The notes: generated by a model from the letters alone, not told the origin. A DNA stretch of 40,638 bases from Rhodanobacter lindaniclasticus (GCF_004799035.1 NZ_MWIO01000023.1:1-40638); one strand, 5' to 3'. Positions 28,767-36,837 are shown, numbered from the stretch's first letter. Numbers and translations are program-made.

Positions 28767-29675
28767 TCAACCGGTGGCCGGAAACCGGCGCATCGACGGT
28801 CGCGCACGATAGATCCGATACGCCAGGTCGATCACGATGATCAGCACGACCAGGCCCAATGCCCCGCGCGCGCCATCGTCGGTGGCCCGGGCCTGGAACA
28901 TCCCGCCGACGGCAATCCACCAGACCAGCAACGCCACCCAGGCGAGGCTGAAGAGCATGCTCAGCCGCAGCGTCAAGGTTGACCAGCGCCCTTGCACATA
29001 CGCCGCCAACTGCAGCGCAAACGTGCCGCTCCACAGCAGCAGCACTGGCCAGGCGCGCCGGGACAGGAAGCCGTCGTCGAAGGCGAACACCTGCGGCAGC
29101 GGGCCGGGCAGCATCGGCGCGATCCACGGCAGGCTGACCATCAGGGCCACGCCGAGCGCGAACCACACCAGCCCGAACAGCATGACCGGCCGATTGACCC
29201 GATCCGGATCGACCATGCGCGGCCGCCACGCCGGCTGCCAGCCGCGGGTCCGCACCAGCGCCGCGACCAGCGCCGACATCACCATCAGGCCGGGCCACCA
29301 CAACGCTCCCAGGCCCGCACTGAACCACCACGCCACCAGGGGCTGCCCGCCGCCGAACACCCGCGGCAGGGTCAGCGCCCACTGCAGGGCCACTCCGCCG
29401 AAGGCGAACAGGGCGAACGAGCGCGTCTGCACCGCCGGGATGATGACCGTGCCCGCGGGGTGGTAGCGCTCGGCCACTTGGGCAGGCGTGCCGAACTCCC
29501 GCAGCATCGCCAGCACCATGGCGTCGTCGGCCGGCGTGCCGGCCGATTCCGCCCGGTCAGCCAGCATCTCGCCCAGCAGGCCATGCAGCTCCAGGCCGAT
29601 CTCCCGGCGCTCCCGGCCGGGCAAGCGGCGCATCACTTCAGCCACATAGGTCTGGATCACGTCGTTCGGATTCAT
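28767..29675 (-). CDS. HAAS-domain membrane protein
   Basis: 302 residues. The N-terminal HAAS/permease-prefix helical domain (about 1-75) reads VIQTYVAEVMRRLPGRERR, then EFGTPAQVAERYHP, the signature of proteins paired with PadR regulators. Five to six transmembrane helices follow between about 85 and 290 (for example GLVWFALGVALMVSLPWI). It overlaps the PadR gene by four bases (ATGA), so both are translated together. In known PadR-HAAS pairs the membrane protein is thought to act with the regulator in envelope-related signalling; the signal here is unknown. Its own 3' end converges on queG with ten bases between stops. Confidence 0.82.
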   Translation of the reverse strand: MNPNDVIQTYVAEVMRRLPGRERREIGLELHGLLGEMLADRAESAGTPADDAMVLAMLREFGTPAQVAERYHPAGTVIIPAVQTRSFALFAFGGVALQWALTLPRVFGGGQPLVAWWFSAGLGALWWPGLMVMSALVAALVRTRGWQPAWRPRMVDPDRVNRPVMLFGLVWFALGVALMVSLPWIAPMLPGPLPQVFAFDDGFLSRRAWPVLLLWSGTFALQLAAYVQGRWSTLTLRLSMLFSLAWVALLVWWIAVGGMFQARATDDGARGALGLVVLIIVIDLAYRIYRARPSMRRFPATG

Positions 29676-30019
29676 GGAGCGCTTCCTTCCAGCAGGCCGG
29701 CCATGGTCCCGACGAGGGCGCGCCAGGAGGCCGTCAGTTCGGCGAGCAACGCCTCGCCCGCGTCGTTCAAACGGTAATAGCGCCGCGGCGGGCCATCCTC
29801 GATTCGCCACTCCGAGGCCAGCACGCCCTGTTTCTCCAGTCGCCGCAGCAGGGGATAAAGCGTGCCCTCCTCGATCGGCATGCCGCGCCGGGCCAGTGCC
29901 TGGCGCAACGAATAGCCGTATTGCACCTCGCGCAACTGCGACAGCACGGCAATGACCAGCACGCCACGGCGCAGCTCCAGCTCCAGCTTGGGCAACGGGT
30001 TGTCGAGGGGATCAGCCAT
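29672..30019 (-). CDS. PadR-family transcriptional regulator
   Basis: 115-residue winged-helix repressor. It shows the PadR core: LELELRRGVLVIAVLSQL, YGYSLRQALARRGMPIEEGTLYPLLRRLEKQG (the recognition helix EGTLYPLLRRLE) and SEWRIEDGPPRRYYRLNDAG. The start ATG 30019 is chosen over an upstream GTG (30028) because the conserved part begins just after it. First gene of the padR-HAAS operon, behind a promoter candidate carrying an inverted repeat; autorepression is likely by analogy with the family. Confidence 0.92.
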   Translation of the reverse strand: MADPLDNPLPKLELELRRGVLVIAVLSQLREVQYGYSLRQALARRGMPIEEGTLYPLLRRLEKQGVLASEWRIEDGPPRRYYRLNDAGEALLAELTASWRALVGTMAGLLEGSAP

Positions 30020-30043
30020 GCATGGCACCGTAGTGTTTTGCGC

Positions 30044-30072
30044 ACTCTACATAGCATCACACAGTATGTCAA
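30044..30072 (-). promoter_or_regulatory. padR promoter with inverted repeat
   Basis: Minus strand TTGACA (30067-30072, perfect), a 17-bp spacer and TAGAGT (30044-30049). The inverted repeat ACATA (30049-30053)/TATGT (30065-30069), spacer 11, lies between the two boxes and overlaps both, as expected of an operator for the PadR protein encoded downstream. Confidence 0.6.
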
Positions 30073-30127
30073 CGCGGAAAAACGGCCCGACTGGGCAGTT
30101 CGGCCTGGAAAAGGAGACGTGGGCGCG

Positions 30128-30153
30128 ACCGCGCCGCCACGAGGCGGCGCGGT
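30128..30153 (-). terminator. GC-rich hairpin after panD, no U tract
   Basis: Perfect 11-bp stem ACCGCGCCGCC/GGCGGCGCGGT with a 4-base loop, 51 bases after the panD stop. No run of T follows on either strand, so it may be an mRNA-stabilising end or need Rho rather than being a classical terminator. Confidence 0.5.
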
Positions 30154-30203
30154 GTCAACTCAGCGCAAGCGGCGACAGGTGCCGCGAGGTCCCGGGGGAA
30201 TCG

Positions 30204-30596
30204 TCAGGCAGCAGCCATCTGCTTGGGGATCGAACGATTGGTGTGGCTGATGTGGTTGCCTTCACCGGCGGCGATGTACACGCAGGTGGGTTGGAACTTC
30301 TCCAGCTCCGCCTCGTTCAACTGGGCGAAGGCGGCGATGATCACGATGTCGCCGGGCTTGGCCCGATGCGCGGCGCTGCCGTTCACCGAGATGATGCCCG
30401 AGCCTTCCTCGGCGCGCAGCGCGTAGGTGACGAAGCGCTTGCCGTTGTTGACGTTCCACGCGTGGATCTGCTCGTACTCGCGGATGCCGGAGGCATCCAG
30501 CAACAAGCCGTCGATCGCGATGGAACCCTCATAGTGCAGCTCGGCGTGGGTCACCGTGGCCCGGTGGATCTTGGCCTTGAGCATGTTCAGGTGCAT
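30204..30596 (-). CDS. panD: aspartate 1-decarboxylase (pro-enzyme)
   Basis: 130-residue pyruvoyl enzyme making beta-alanine for pantothenate. It self-cleaves at Gly24-Ser25 in YEGSIAIDG; the catalytic Lys9 ([15 protein letters not shown]) and the [12 protein letters not shown] and [11 protein letters not shown] blocks are conserved. ATG 30596 places Gly-Ser at the standard 24/25 and has AGGAA six bases upstream; the frame's start at 30665 is too long. Last gene of the pcnB-folK-panB-panC-panD operon; a 97-base gap with a promoter candidate lies between panC and panD. Confidence 0.97.
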   Translation of the reverse strand: MHLNMLKAKIHRATVTHAELHYEGSIAIDGLLLDASGIREYEQIHAWNVNNGKRFVTYALRAEEGSGIISVNGSAAHRAKPGDIVIIAAFAQLNEAELEKFQPTCVYIAAGEGNHISHTNRSIPKQMAAA

Positions 30597-30630
30597 GACG
30601 AAGTTCCTGCAGCGATCCGCAAAGTCATCG

Positions 30631-30659
30631 ATTATCGAACCGATGGCGCTGCGCTGCAA
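30631..30659 (-). promoter_or_regulatory. internal promoter candidate for panD
   Basis: Minus strand TTGCAG (30654-30659), a 17-bp spacer and GATAAT (30631-30636), 35 bases before panD. The -10 is within an 11-bp palindrome TCGAT-T-ATCGA (30628-30638). This would allow extra panD expression independent of pcnB-panC. Confidence 0.42.
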
Positions 30660-30693
30660 CATCAACGGTCCGTGGGCGATACATGTAGGCGGG

Positions 30694-31539
30694 TCAGTCC
30701 AGCAACAAGTTGTCGATCAGGCGGGTATCGCCCAGACGCGCCGCGATCAGCGCCACCAGCCCTTCGCGCTGGCCCTCCTCCGGCTCGGCGAGATCCTCGG
30801 CCCGGCGGATCGCCGCGTAATCGGGCGCGAATCCGGCGCGGGTCAGCTGGGCCTCGGCCACCTGCTCCACGGCGCGCCAGGGGTGACCCTGGCCGAGCAA
30901 TTCGCGCATTTTCAGCAAGGTATCGTGGATCAGCGGCGCCCGCGCGCGCTCCTGCGGCGAGAGGTACTGGTTGCGCGAACTCAGGGCCAGCCCGTCGTCG
31001 GCACGCAGGATGGGCGCGGCGATCACCTTCACCGGCAACGACAGGTCGCGCACCATTCGCTCGATTACCTTGAGCTGCTGGAAATCCTTCTGCCCGAACA
31101 CGGCCAGGTCCGGATTGACCAGGTTGAACAGCTTGCACACCACGGTGGCCACGCCATCAAAATGACCGGGCCGGTGCGCCCCTTCCAGCGTGGCGGTGAT
31201 CTGCGGCACCCGCAGGCTCACGCTGAGCTCGGCGCCGTACGGATAGATCGTGGCGACCTCCGGCGCGAACAGCAGGTCGCAGCCCTCGTCGGCCAGCGCC
31301 GCCTGGTCGTGCACCAGCGTGCGCGGGTAGCGCTCGAAATCCTCGTTGGGGCCAAACTGGGTGGGATTGACGAACACGCTGGCGACCACGCGATCGGCGC
31401 GCGCGCGCGCCAGCCGCACCAGCGACTGATGGCCGGCGTGGAGGTTGCCCATGGTCGGCACGAAGCCGACCGTCTGGCCCTTGCTGCGCCAGCCGCGAAT
31501 CGCGGCGCGCAGCGCCGGGGCATCCTGGACCGTTTGCAT
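30694..31539 (-). CDS. panC: pantothenate synthetase (pantoate-beta-alanine ligase)
   Basis: 281-residue ATP-dependent ligase joining pantoate and beta-alanine. The nucleotide-binding HxGH motif occurs in [15 protein letters not shown]; the rest of the active site is in [22 protein letters not shown] and the KMSKS-equivalent [11 protein letters not shown]. The gene starts 17 bases after panB and has a weak Shine-Dalgarno sequence, which fits translational reading through from panB. Typical length and no missing residues. Confidence 0.97.
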   Translation of the reverse strand: MQTVQDAPALRAAIRGWRSKGQTVGFVPTMGNLHAGHQSLVRLARARADRVVASVFVNPTQFGPNEDFERYPRTLVHDQAALADEGCDLLFAPEVATIYPYGAELSVSLRVPQITATLEGAHRPGHFDGVATVVCKLFNLVNPDLAVFGQKDFQQLKVIERMVRDLSLPVKVIAAPILRADDGLALSSRNQYLSPQERARAPLIHDTLLKMRELLGQGHPWRAVEQVAEAQLTRAGFAPDYAAIRRAEDLAEPEEGQREGLVALIAARLGDTRLIDNLLLD

Positions 31540-31556
31540 GGCGAAGACTCGTCAGC

Positions 31557-32387
31557 TCAGTTGAAACAATGTTCCGGTGCCGGAAAGGCGCCGCTGCGCA
31601 CGTCGTCCGCATAGGCGCGGATCGCCGCTGCCACAGAATCGCGGCCGGCGAGGAAATCCTTGCTGAATTTGGGGCGTTTGCCGGGCGTGACGCCGAGCAT
31701 GTCGTGGAGCACCAGCACCTGGCCATCGCAATGCGGGCCGGCACCGATACCGATCACCGGGATCTCCACCGCCGCCGTCACGCGCCGACCCAGTTCGACC
31801 GGCACACCTTCCATCACCAGCAGTTGCGCGCCCGCCGCCTGCACCGCCAGCGCGTCCGTCACCAGCTGATCCGCTGCGGCCTGCTCGCGCCCCTGGATGC
31901 GGAAACCGCCGAAACGGTGCACGGACTGCGGGGTCAGCCCCAGGTGCGCACATACCGGCATGGCCCGCGCCGTCAATGCCGCGATGCCCTCCAGCACGTG
32001 CGCGGCGGCGCCTTCGATCTTCACCATCGCCGCACCCGCCTCGCCGACCAGCCGGGCACCGGCGGCCAGCACGTGGGCAACGTCGCGATCGGCCATGAAC
32101 GGCAGGTCGGCCACCAGCAGGGTGGCCGACAGGCCGCGCGCCACTGCGGCGGTGTGATAGACCATCTGGTCGAGCGTCACCGGCAAGGTGCTGGCATGTC
32201 CCTGCACCACCATGCCGAGCGAATCGCCGACCAGCGCCACGTCGATGCCAGCCGCTTCCAGCTGCCAGGCGAAGCTGGCGTCGTAGGCCGTCAGCATGGT
32301 GATGCGCTGGCCTTGCGCCTTCATCGCGCGCAGGCCCGGCACGGTCACCGGCTTGCGGTCGGGGAGATTGGCGTTCTGCACGTACAC
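31557..32387 (-). CDS. panB: ketopantoate hydroxymethyltransferase
   Basis: 276 residues; first committed enzyme of pantothenate synthesis, transferring hydroxymethyl from methylene-THF to 2-oxoisovalerate. Family blocks are complete: [90 protein letters not shown] and [10 protein letters not shown]. The start is taken as GTG 32387, because AGGAAAG precedes it by the right distance and the longer frame (32444) runs toward folK with no site. 32 bases separate it from folK. Confidence 0.95.
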   Translation of the reverse strand: MYVQNANLPDRKPVTVPGLRAMKAQGQRITMLTAYDASFAWQLEAAGIDVALVGDSLGMVVQGHASTLPVTLDQMVYHTAAVARGLSATLLVADLPFMADRDVAHVLAAGARLVGEAGAAMVKIEGAAAHVLEGIAALTARAMPVCAHLGLTPQSVHRFGGFRIQGREQAAADQLVTDALAVQAAGAQLLVMEGVPVELGRRVTAAVEIPVIGIGAGPHCDGQVLVLHDMLGVTPGKRPKFSKDFLAGRDSVAAAIRAYADDVRSGAFPAPEHCFN

Positions 32388-32419
32388 GGGCTTTCCTGGT
32401 CGGCGAGGGTGACTGCCGA

Positions 32420-32905
32420 TTATGGCGCAAGCAGCCGTTCGCAACCGGCCGGATCGACCCGCGCCAGCAGCTCGGCCACGCGCCCCTGGCCGGACAGATG
32501 CAGATCCGGCGCGACGTCGTTCAGCGGCAACAGCACGAAAGCGCGCTCAGCCAGCCGCGGGTGCGGCAGGGTCAATGACGGATCGGCGCGACGCATGCCT
32601 TCGACATGCAGCAGATCCAGGTCGAGCGTGCGCGGCCCGTTGCGTTCGGCGCGGACGCGACCGGCGCGCTGCTCGATCGCCAGCAGGTGCTGCAGCAGCG
32701 CCTCGGGCGACAGCGTCGTCTCCAGCTCGGCCACGGCATTGATGAAGGGCGGCTGGTCGAGCACGCCCCAGGGCGGCGTGCGATAAAGCGGCGAACGCTG
32801 CAGCACGCGGGTGCCGGGCAGCTCGGCCAGCGCGGCGAACGCATCGAGCACCTGCTGGCTCGGTTCGCCCAGATTGCTGCCCAGCGCCACGTAGGCCAGG
32901 GTCAT
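32420..32905 (-). CDS. folK: HPPK, folate pathway pyrophosphokinase
   Basis: 161-residue 6-hydroxymethyl-7,8-dihydropterin pyrophosphokinase. It begins [18 protein letters not shown] and contains [21 protein letters not shown] and the Mg-binding [12 protein letters not shown], followed by [16 protein letters not shown]. All catalytic residues look present. ATG 32905 overlaps the pcnB stop as ATGA, so translation is coupled. Clustering of folK with panB is functional as well as traditional, since PanB uses a folate cofactor. Confidence 0.97.
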   Translation of the reverse strand: MTLAYVALGSNLGEPSQQVLDAFAALAELPGTRVLQRSPLYRTPPWGVLDQPPFINAVAELETTLSPEALLQHLLAIEQRAGRVRAERNGPRTLDLDLLHVEGMRRADPSLTLPHPRLAERAFVLLPLNDVAPDLHLSGQGRVAELLARVDPAGCERLLAP

Positions 32906-34260
32906 TCGGGGGCCGGACTGTCGCTGCGCTTGCGCCGACGCCGGCGCGGACGCGGCGGCTTGCGTACCGCCGGCGCGGGAGCTGCCTCTGCCGCCGCCGC
33001 GCCGCTGAGCACCGGCAAGGCCGCAGCCAGCACGTCCTGCGGCAGGCGCTGTGCATGCGCCCACCACTGGCCCAGCTCGCGCATCGCCGGCGATTCGTCG
33101 GCGCGCAGCAGCAGGAAGTCGAATGCCGCGCGAAAGCGCGGATGCGCCATCAGGCGGAACACCCGCTTGCGCTGCACCTGCTCGAAGCGCGGCTGCAGCG
33201 ACCAGATCTCTTCCATGGTGAAGGTGAAACGCCGCGGGATCGCCACCCGCTGGCATTGTTCACCGACCACCTTGGCGGCCGCGCGCGACCAGGCTTCCGG
33301 GCCGTCCAGGCCGCGCTCGATGCCGAGACGCGCCTCGTCGCGCACTTCGCCCCACAACAGCACGGCGAACAGGAACGCGGGAGTGACGGACTTGCCCTCC
33401 CTGATGCGCGCGTCGGTGTTGGCCAGGCCCTGCTCCACCAGCGAGCGCAACGCCGCATCGCCGCGCTTGAGCGCGCGCGCCGTGGCCGGGAACAGGAACT
33501 TCAGCAGGCCGCACTGCTCCAGCATGCGGAAGCTCTTCAAGCCGTTGCCGGCCAGGAACATCTTCAGCGATTCGTCGAACAGCCGCGCCGGCGCAGCGTC
33601 GGCCAGCAGCGGCCCCAGCGATTCGAAAGGCGCCGCCGCGGCAGCGTCGATGCGCATGTCGAGCTTGCCCGCCAGCCGCGCGGCACGCAGCATGCGCACC
33701 GGGTCTTCGTGGTAACGCACCTCGGGGTCGCCGATCAGGCGCAGCACGCGATCGTGCAGGTCCTGCATGCCGCCGACGTAGTCGCGCACGGAGAAATCGC
33801 TGATGTCGTAATACAGGGCATTGACGCGGAAATCGCGGCGCAGCGCGTCCTCCTCGATGGTGCCCCAGATATTGTCGCGCACGATGCGGCCGTCGATGAT
33901 GTGGCGGTCGCCCTCGCCGCCTTCCTCGCCGGTGCCGCGGAAGGTGGCCACCTCGATGATCTCCGGACCGAACACCACATGGGCGAGCCGGAAGCGGCGG
34001 CCGATCAGGCGGCAGTTGCGGAACAGTTTCTTGACCTCATCGGGCGTGGCGTCGGTGGCCACGTCGAAGTCCTTCGGTCGCAGACCCAGCAGCAGGTCGC
34101 GCACCGCACCGCCGACGAGGTAGGCGGCGTAGCCGGCATCGTGCAGCCGGTACAGCACGCGCAACGCGGCCTTGCTGATGTTCGCCCGCGAAATGATGTG
34201 CTGGTCGCGCGGGATGATCCGCAGCGCGGGGGTGGAATCGGTGCCTGGTGTGGGGTTCAA
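32902..34260 (-). CDS. pcnB: poly(A) polymerase I
   Basis: 452-residue enzyme adding 3' poly(A) to RNA for decay. Nucleotidyltransferase head: YLVGGAVRDLLLGLRPKDFDVATDATPDEVKKLF, with the catalytic aspartates in KDFDVAT; GRRFRLAHV and the RRDFRVNALYY block follow. The C-terminal tail is Arg/Lys-rich (RPRRRRRKR) as in PcnB rather than CCA-adding enzymes. No ATG is available near the conserved start; TTG 34260, with AAGGA ten bases upstream, is the best initiator. E. coli pcnB also uses a rare initiator (AUU), known to limit the enzyme. It lies divergent from tRNA-Glu. Confidence 0.93.
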   Translation of the reverse strand: MNPTPGTDSTPALRIIPRDQHIISRANISKAALRVLYRLHDAGYAAYLVGGAVRDLLLGLRPKDFDVATDATPDEVKKLFRNCRLIGRRFRLAHVVFGPEIIEVATFRGTGEEGGEGDRHIIDGRIVRDNIWGTIEEDALRRDFRVNALYYDISDFSVRDYVGGMQDLHDRVLRLIGDPEVRYHEDPVRMLRAARLAGKLDMRIDAAAAAPFESLGPLLADAAPARLFDESLKMFLAGNGLKSFRMLEQCGLLKFLFPATARALKRGDAALRSLVEQGLANTDARIREGKSVTPAFLFAVLLWGEVRDEARLGIERGLDGPEAWSRAAAKVVGEQCQRVAIPRRFTFTMEEIWSLQPRFEQVQRKRVFRLMAHPRFRAAFDFLLLRADESPAMRELGQWWAHAQRLPQDVLAAALPVLSGAAAAEAAPAPAVRKPPRPRRRRRKRSDSPAPE

Positions 34261-34392
34261 GCGGTTGGAATCCTTGCGGGACGCAGGCGCCCCGTGCTTG
34301 CCAAGTTCACGATGCCGAGCATCAACAATAGTCGCGGCAGGACGGCGATCTGCGCACCTGCGCGGCGAGCTTCGACGCGCGTCGATCGGGCG

Positions 34393-34420
34393 TTGCCGTC
34401 TGAAGCAATTCCGCTATACT
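34393..34420 (+). promoter_or_regulatory. tRNA-Glu promoter with GC-rich discriminator
   Basis: TTGCCG (34393-34398), a 16-bp spacer and TATACT (34415-34420), 20 bases before the mature tRNA. The bases just after the -10 (AGCGCGC) form a GC-rich discriminator, which in stable-RNA promoters goes with stringent control. Confidence 0.65.
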
Positions 34421-34440
34421 AGCGCGCTTCGCCGCACAAC

Positions 34441-34516
34441 GCTCCCTTCGTCTAGTGGCCCAGGACACCGCCCTCTCAAGGCGGGAACACGAGTTCGAGT
34501 CTCGTAGGGAGCGCCA
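34441..34516 (+). tRNA. tRNA-Glu (anticodon CTC)
   Basis: 76-base tRNA. The 7-bp acceptor stem GCTCCCT/AGGGAGC is perfect; the anticodon stem CCGCC/GGCGG encloses the loop CTCTCAA with anticodon CTC (GAG codons); the T arm is ACGAG-TTCGAGT-CTCGT; discriminator G and CCA are encoded at 34513-34516. The body closely follows bacterial tRNA-Glu(UUC) apart from the anticodon. A single gene, directly followed by a tandem repeat. Confidence 0.97.
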
Positions 34517-34732
34517 GTTACCTGTGCGATCATCCATGATCGCCATTGTCTGGAAAGGCCCCGGCAGCCTGTGGTTGCTGGGCATTGGCCAGATCAAAAG
34601 CGGCCATCCATGGCCGCACTGTCTGTCACCTGTGCGATCATCCCCGATCGCGGTTGTCCGGGAACATCCGGACAGCAGGGAGTTCCGAGCCTTCGGCCGG
34701 ATCAAACGCGGCCATCCATGGCCGCACTTTTC
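34517..34732 (+). repeat. two tandem 108-bp repeat units after tRNA-Glu
   Basis: Units 34517-34624 and 34625-34732 align without gaps at a period of exactly 108 bp, about 75% identical by eye. The ends are best conserved: CCTGTGCGATCATCC at the front and CGGCCATCCATGGCCGCACT at the back. Each has a front inverted repeat around GATCATCC..GATC and a rear hairpin GCGGCCAT-CC-ATGGCCGC. Three GATC sites recur at identical positions (34528, 34538, 34592 and +108). The 34517-34845 gap holds no convincing gene; frames across it on both strands are just the repeat read through. Confidence 0.85.
34708..34732 (+). terminator. repeat hairpin followed by T run, possible tRNA terminator
   Basis: 8-bp stem GCGGCCAT/ATGGCCGC, then AC and TTTT. 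It is the rear hairpin of the second 108-bp unit; the first unit has the same hairpin at 34600-34617 but no T run. Read with the tRNA upstream it could end that transcript. Confidence 0.5.
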
Positions 34733-34845
34733 AAAAGAGCCCTCCGCCGAACCCCGCGAGAGCCCTTCGGTGTACTTTGCCGTGGATCTGCGTCGTTTTT
34801 CAGAAGAGCGTTCCATCTGCCCCTTCCTACAGCCGAGTTGACTTC

Positions 34846-35169
34846 ATGACTTTCGTCGTCATCGACAACTGCATCAAGTGCAAGTACACCGATTGCGTCG
34901 AGGTGTGCCCGGTGGACGCCTTCCACGAAGGCCCGAACTTCCTGGTGATCGATCCGGACGAATGCATCGACTGCACCCTGTGCGAGCCCGAGTGCCCGAT
35001 CAACGCGATCTACCCCGAGGACGACGTGCCGGCGGGACAGGAGGCGCTGGTGGCGCTCAACGCCGAGCTGGCCAAGAGCTGGCCTGTGATCACCGAACGC
35101 AAGGACGCCCCCGCCGACGCCGGCGACTGGGAAGGCAAGCCGGACAAGCTGGCGCTGCTCGAGCGCTGA
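34846..35169 (+). CDS. fdxA: 7Fe ferredoxin FdxA
   Basis: 107-residue cytoplasmic electron carrier with one [3Fe-4S] and one [4Fe-4S] cluster. Cysteines: C9, C12, C17, C21 in [18 protein letters not shown] and C40, C43, C46, C50 in [16 protein letters not shown]. By comparison with Azotobacter FdI, C9, C17 and C50 bind the 3Fe cluster and C21, C40, C43 and C46 the 4Fe cluster. The C-terminal acidic tail ([20 protein letters not shown], cut) is typical. ATG 34846 starts the conserved TFVVIDNC. It ends just before a bidirectional terminator shared with the converging bamC-like gene. Confidence 0.97.
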   Translation: MTFVVIDNCIKCKYTDCVEVCPVDAFHEGPNFLVIDPDECIDCTLCEPECPINAIYPEDDVPAGQEALVALNAELAKSWPVITERKDAPADAGDWEGKPDKLALLER

Positions 35170-35187
35170 ACCGGTCTTCCGCTGAAA

Positions 35188-35217
35188 CGAAAACGCCGCC
35201 CCGGGGCGGCGTTTTCG
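35188..35217. terminator. bidirectional terminator between fdxA and bamC-like gene
   Basis: Perfect 15+15 palindrome: CGAAAACGCCGCCCC and its exact complement, giving a GC stem flanked by AAAA/TTTT, so U tracts follow the stem on both strands. It lies between two converging genes. Confidence 0.93.
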
Positions 35218-35235
35218 CATGCGTGTCGCGGGCGA

Positions 35236-35829
35236 TCAATCCAGCTTCGACTTCAGCCGGTCGATCACCTTGGCCACTGCGCCCAGCGAATCGCTCTGCG
35301 CACGGATCTCGCTGCCGGCGTCGCCACGGCTCTCCACGTTGACCTGCACCTGGTGCGTGCCGCCATCAGCAGTGCTGGCGGAGTCGTCGCGGTGCCGACC
35401 GAACAACCGCGAGAAGAAACCGCGCTTGCTGGCGGCCGCCGCGGTCACGCTGACCACGTAGGAGTGCGTGGCGTCGTCGTGGCTGACCAGCTCGCCTGCC
35501 TTGCCGTCGGCCAGCACCTTGCCCACCTGCTGGTACACGCTGTCGACCGTGCCTTCGTGCACGAAGCCGTCGGAGATCTGCCCGGCCTGGCCCGGCACAC
35601 CCGCCACGGAGGCAGTCGCGCCGTCCGCGGTCGGCAGGTTCGCGCCCGGCGGCGGGATCACCAGGGCGTCGCTGGTGGAGGGACGATCCATGCTGGGCGG
35701 AATCTCCAGCGGCGCCTCCTGCCGGGCTTTCTGCCAGGCGCTGTGCGAACGGAACATGCCGCAACCGGAGAGCAGCAGGCCGCTGAGCGCAATGGCCGGC
35801 AAGGCCACGAGGAGCGAGGTTTTCTTCAT
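35236..35829 (-). CDS. bamC: BamC-like outer-membrane assembly lipoprotein, short form
   Basis: 197-residue lipoprotein: signal peptide with lipobox Leu20-Ser21-Gly22-Cys23, then a Pro-rich unstructured segment with APLEIPPSMDRPSTSD (the LEIPPDL-like peptide by which BamC binds BamD), then one helix-grip-like domain (about 90-195) ending IDRLKSKLD. E. coli BamC is about 344 residues with two such domains, so one seems to be missing here. It follows dapA, as nlpB/bamC does in E. coli, separated by 50 bases. Position and motif support the assignment; low sequence similarity is normal for BamC. Confidence 0.78.
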   Translation of the reverse strand: MKKTSLLVALPAIALSGLLLSGCGMFRSHSAWQKARQEAPLEIPPSMDRPSTSDALVIPPPGANLPTADGATASVAGVPGQAGQISDGFVHEGTVDSVYQQVGKVLADGKAGELVSHDDATHSYVVSVTAAAASKRGFFSRLFGRHRDDSASTADGGTHQVQVNVESRGDAGSEIRAQSDSLGAVAKVIDRLKSKLD

Positions 35830-35879
35830 CGAATCGGATTCCGTGAGTGAGCCAGGCCCGGATCAGCGGGCACAGGTGT

Positions 35880-36758
35880 CTAGGATGACAGACTGGACAG
35901 CGCCTGGTGCAAGCGGGCGCGATCCGGACCATCGGGCAGTTCCACCAGCGGCAACCGCGGCCGGGCCGAGCCCAGCCCCAGCGGCGGCAGTCCGGCCTTG
36001 ACCGCGATCGGGTTGGGTGCGCAGTCCAGCGCGCGCAACAGGGGCTCCAGCACGTCCCGGCACCGTGCCGTGGCTGCCTCGTCGCCCGCCGTGGCGGCAT
36101 CGCACAATGCCCGGAACGGTCGTGGTGCCAGGTTGGCCACCACCGAGACGGTGCCGACAGCCCCGGCAAGCATCGCCGAACCGGCGCTGGCGTCATCGCC
36201 GGACAGATAGACGAAATCCGCGCGCGCAAGTTCCGCCAGCGCCGCGATCCGTTGCGCATCGCCCCGAGCTTCCTTGATGCCGATGATCGCCGGGTGTTCA
36301 CGCAGGCGTGCCACGGTCTCCGGCAGCAGGTCGCAACCGGTGCGCCCGGGCACGTTGTAGAGCAGCACGGGCAAGCCGCCGGCGTCGGCGACGGCCGTGA
36401 AATGCTGCCGCAGGCCTTCCTGCGTCGGACGCACGTAGTACGGCACCACCACCAGCGCCGCATCCACGCCCAGCGCCTGCGCGCGACGCGTGGTGGCGAT
36501 GGTCTTCGCGGTGCCGGCTTCGCCGGTACCGGCAATCACCGGCACACGACCGGCGACGCGCTCGAGCGCGAACGTCAGCAGGCGATCGAATTCATCCGCT
36601 TCCAGCATGTGCGCCTCGCCGGTCGAACCGGCCACCACCAGCGCCTGGGTGCCACCGGCGATCTGCTGCTCGATCAGACGGCCGAATGCCGCCAGGTCGA
36701 GGCTGTCATCGGCCGCGAACGGCGTGACCAGCGCACAGATGCTTCCACGAATGTCCAC
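35880..36758 (-). CDS. dapA: 4-hydroxy-tetrahydrodipicolinate synthase
   Basis: 292-residue (beta/alpha)8 enzyme starting the lysine/diaminopimelate branch by condensing pyruvate and aspartate semialdehyde. The Schiff-base Lys162 is in GIKEARGD; Tyr134 in LLYNVPGRTG; Thr46 in AGSTGEAHML. Start: GTG 36758 (DIRGSICALVTPF immediately follows, as in the family) with GGAA eight bases upstream; an ATG at 36791 would add 11 residues and reach the dyad at 36793. Divergent from gcvR. Confidence 0.94.
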   Translation of the reverse strand: MDIRGSICALVTPFAADDSLDLAAFGRLIEQQIAGGTQALVVAGSTGEAHMLEADEFDRLLTFALERVAGRVPVIAGTGEAGTAKTIATTRRAQALGVDAALVVVPYYVRPTQEGLRQHFTAVADAGGLPVLLYNVPGRTGCDLLPETVARLREHPAIIGIKEARGDAQRIAALAELARADFVYLSGDDASAGSAMLAGAVGTVSVVANLAPRPFRALCDAATAGDEAATARCRDVLEPLLRALDCAPNPIAVKAGLPPLGLGSARPRLPLVELPDGPDRARLHQALSSLSS

Positions 36759-36792
36759 GTATCGATTCCGCTGCAACGGCAAGCCCTGCATG

Positions 36793-36823
36793 TTACTTGC
36801 CGCTTCGCAAGACGGGCAAGTAA
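36793..36823. promoter_or_regulatory. 9-bp inverted repeat between dapA and gcvR
   Basis: TTACTTGCC (36793-36801) and GGCAAGTAA (36815-36823) are exact inverted repeats around 13 bases; a third half-site-like AGTAAC lies at 36834-36839. It lies between the two divergent starts, over the likely gcvR promoter (TTGCCG-17-TAAGCT, 36798-36826), so it is a candidate operator for either gene. Confidence 0.6.
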
Positions 36824-36837
36824 GCTCGGTGGGAGTA

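Noticed and set aside
34322..34841. Frames of 164 codons (minus) and 128 codons (plus) over tRNA-Glu and the repeats
   Set aside because: They read through a tRNA, and their protein-like words are just the 108-bp repeat translated twice.
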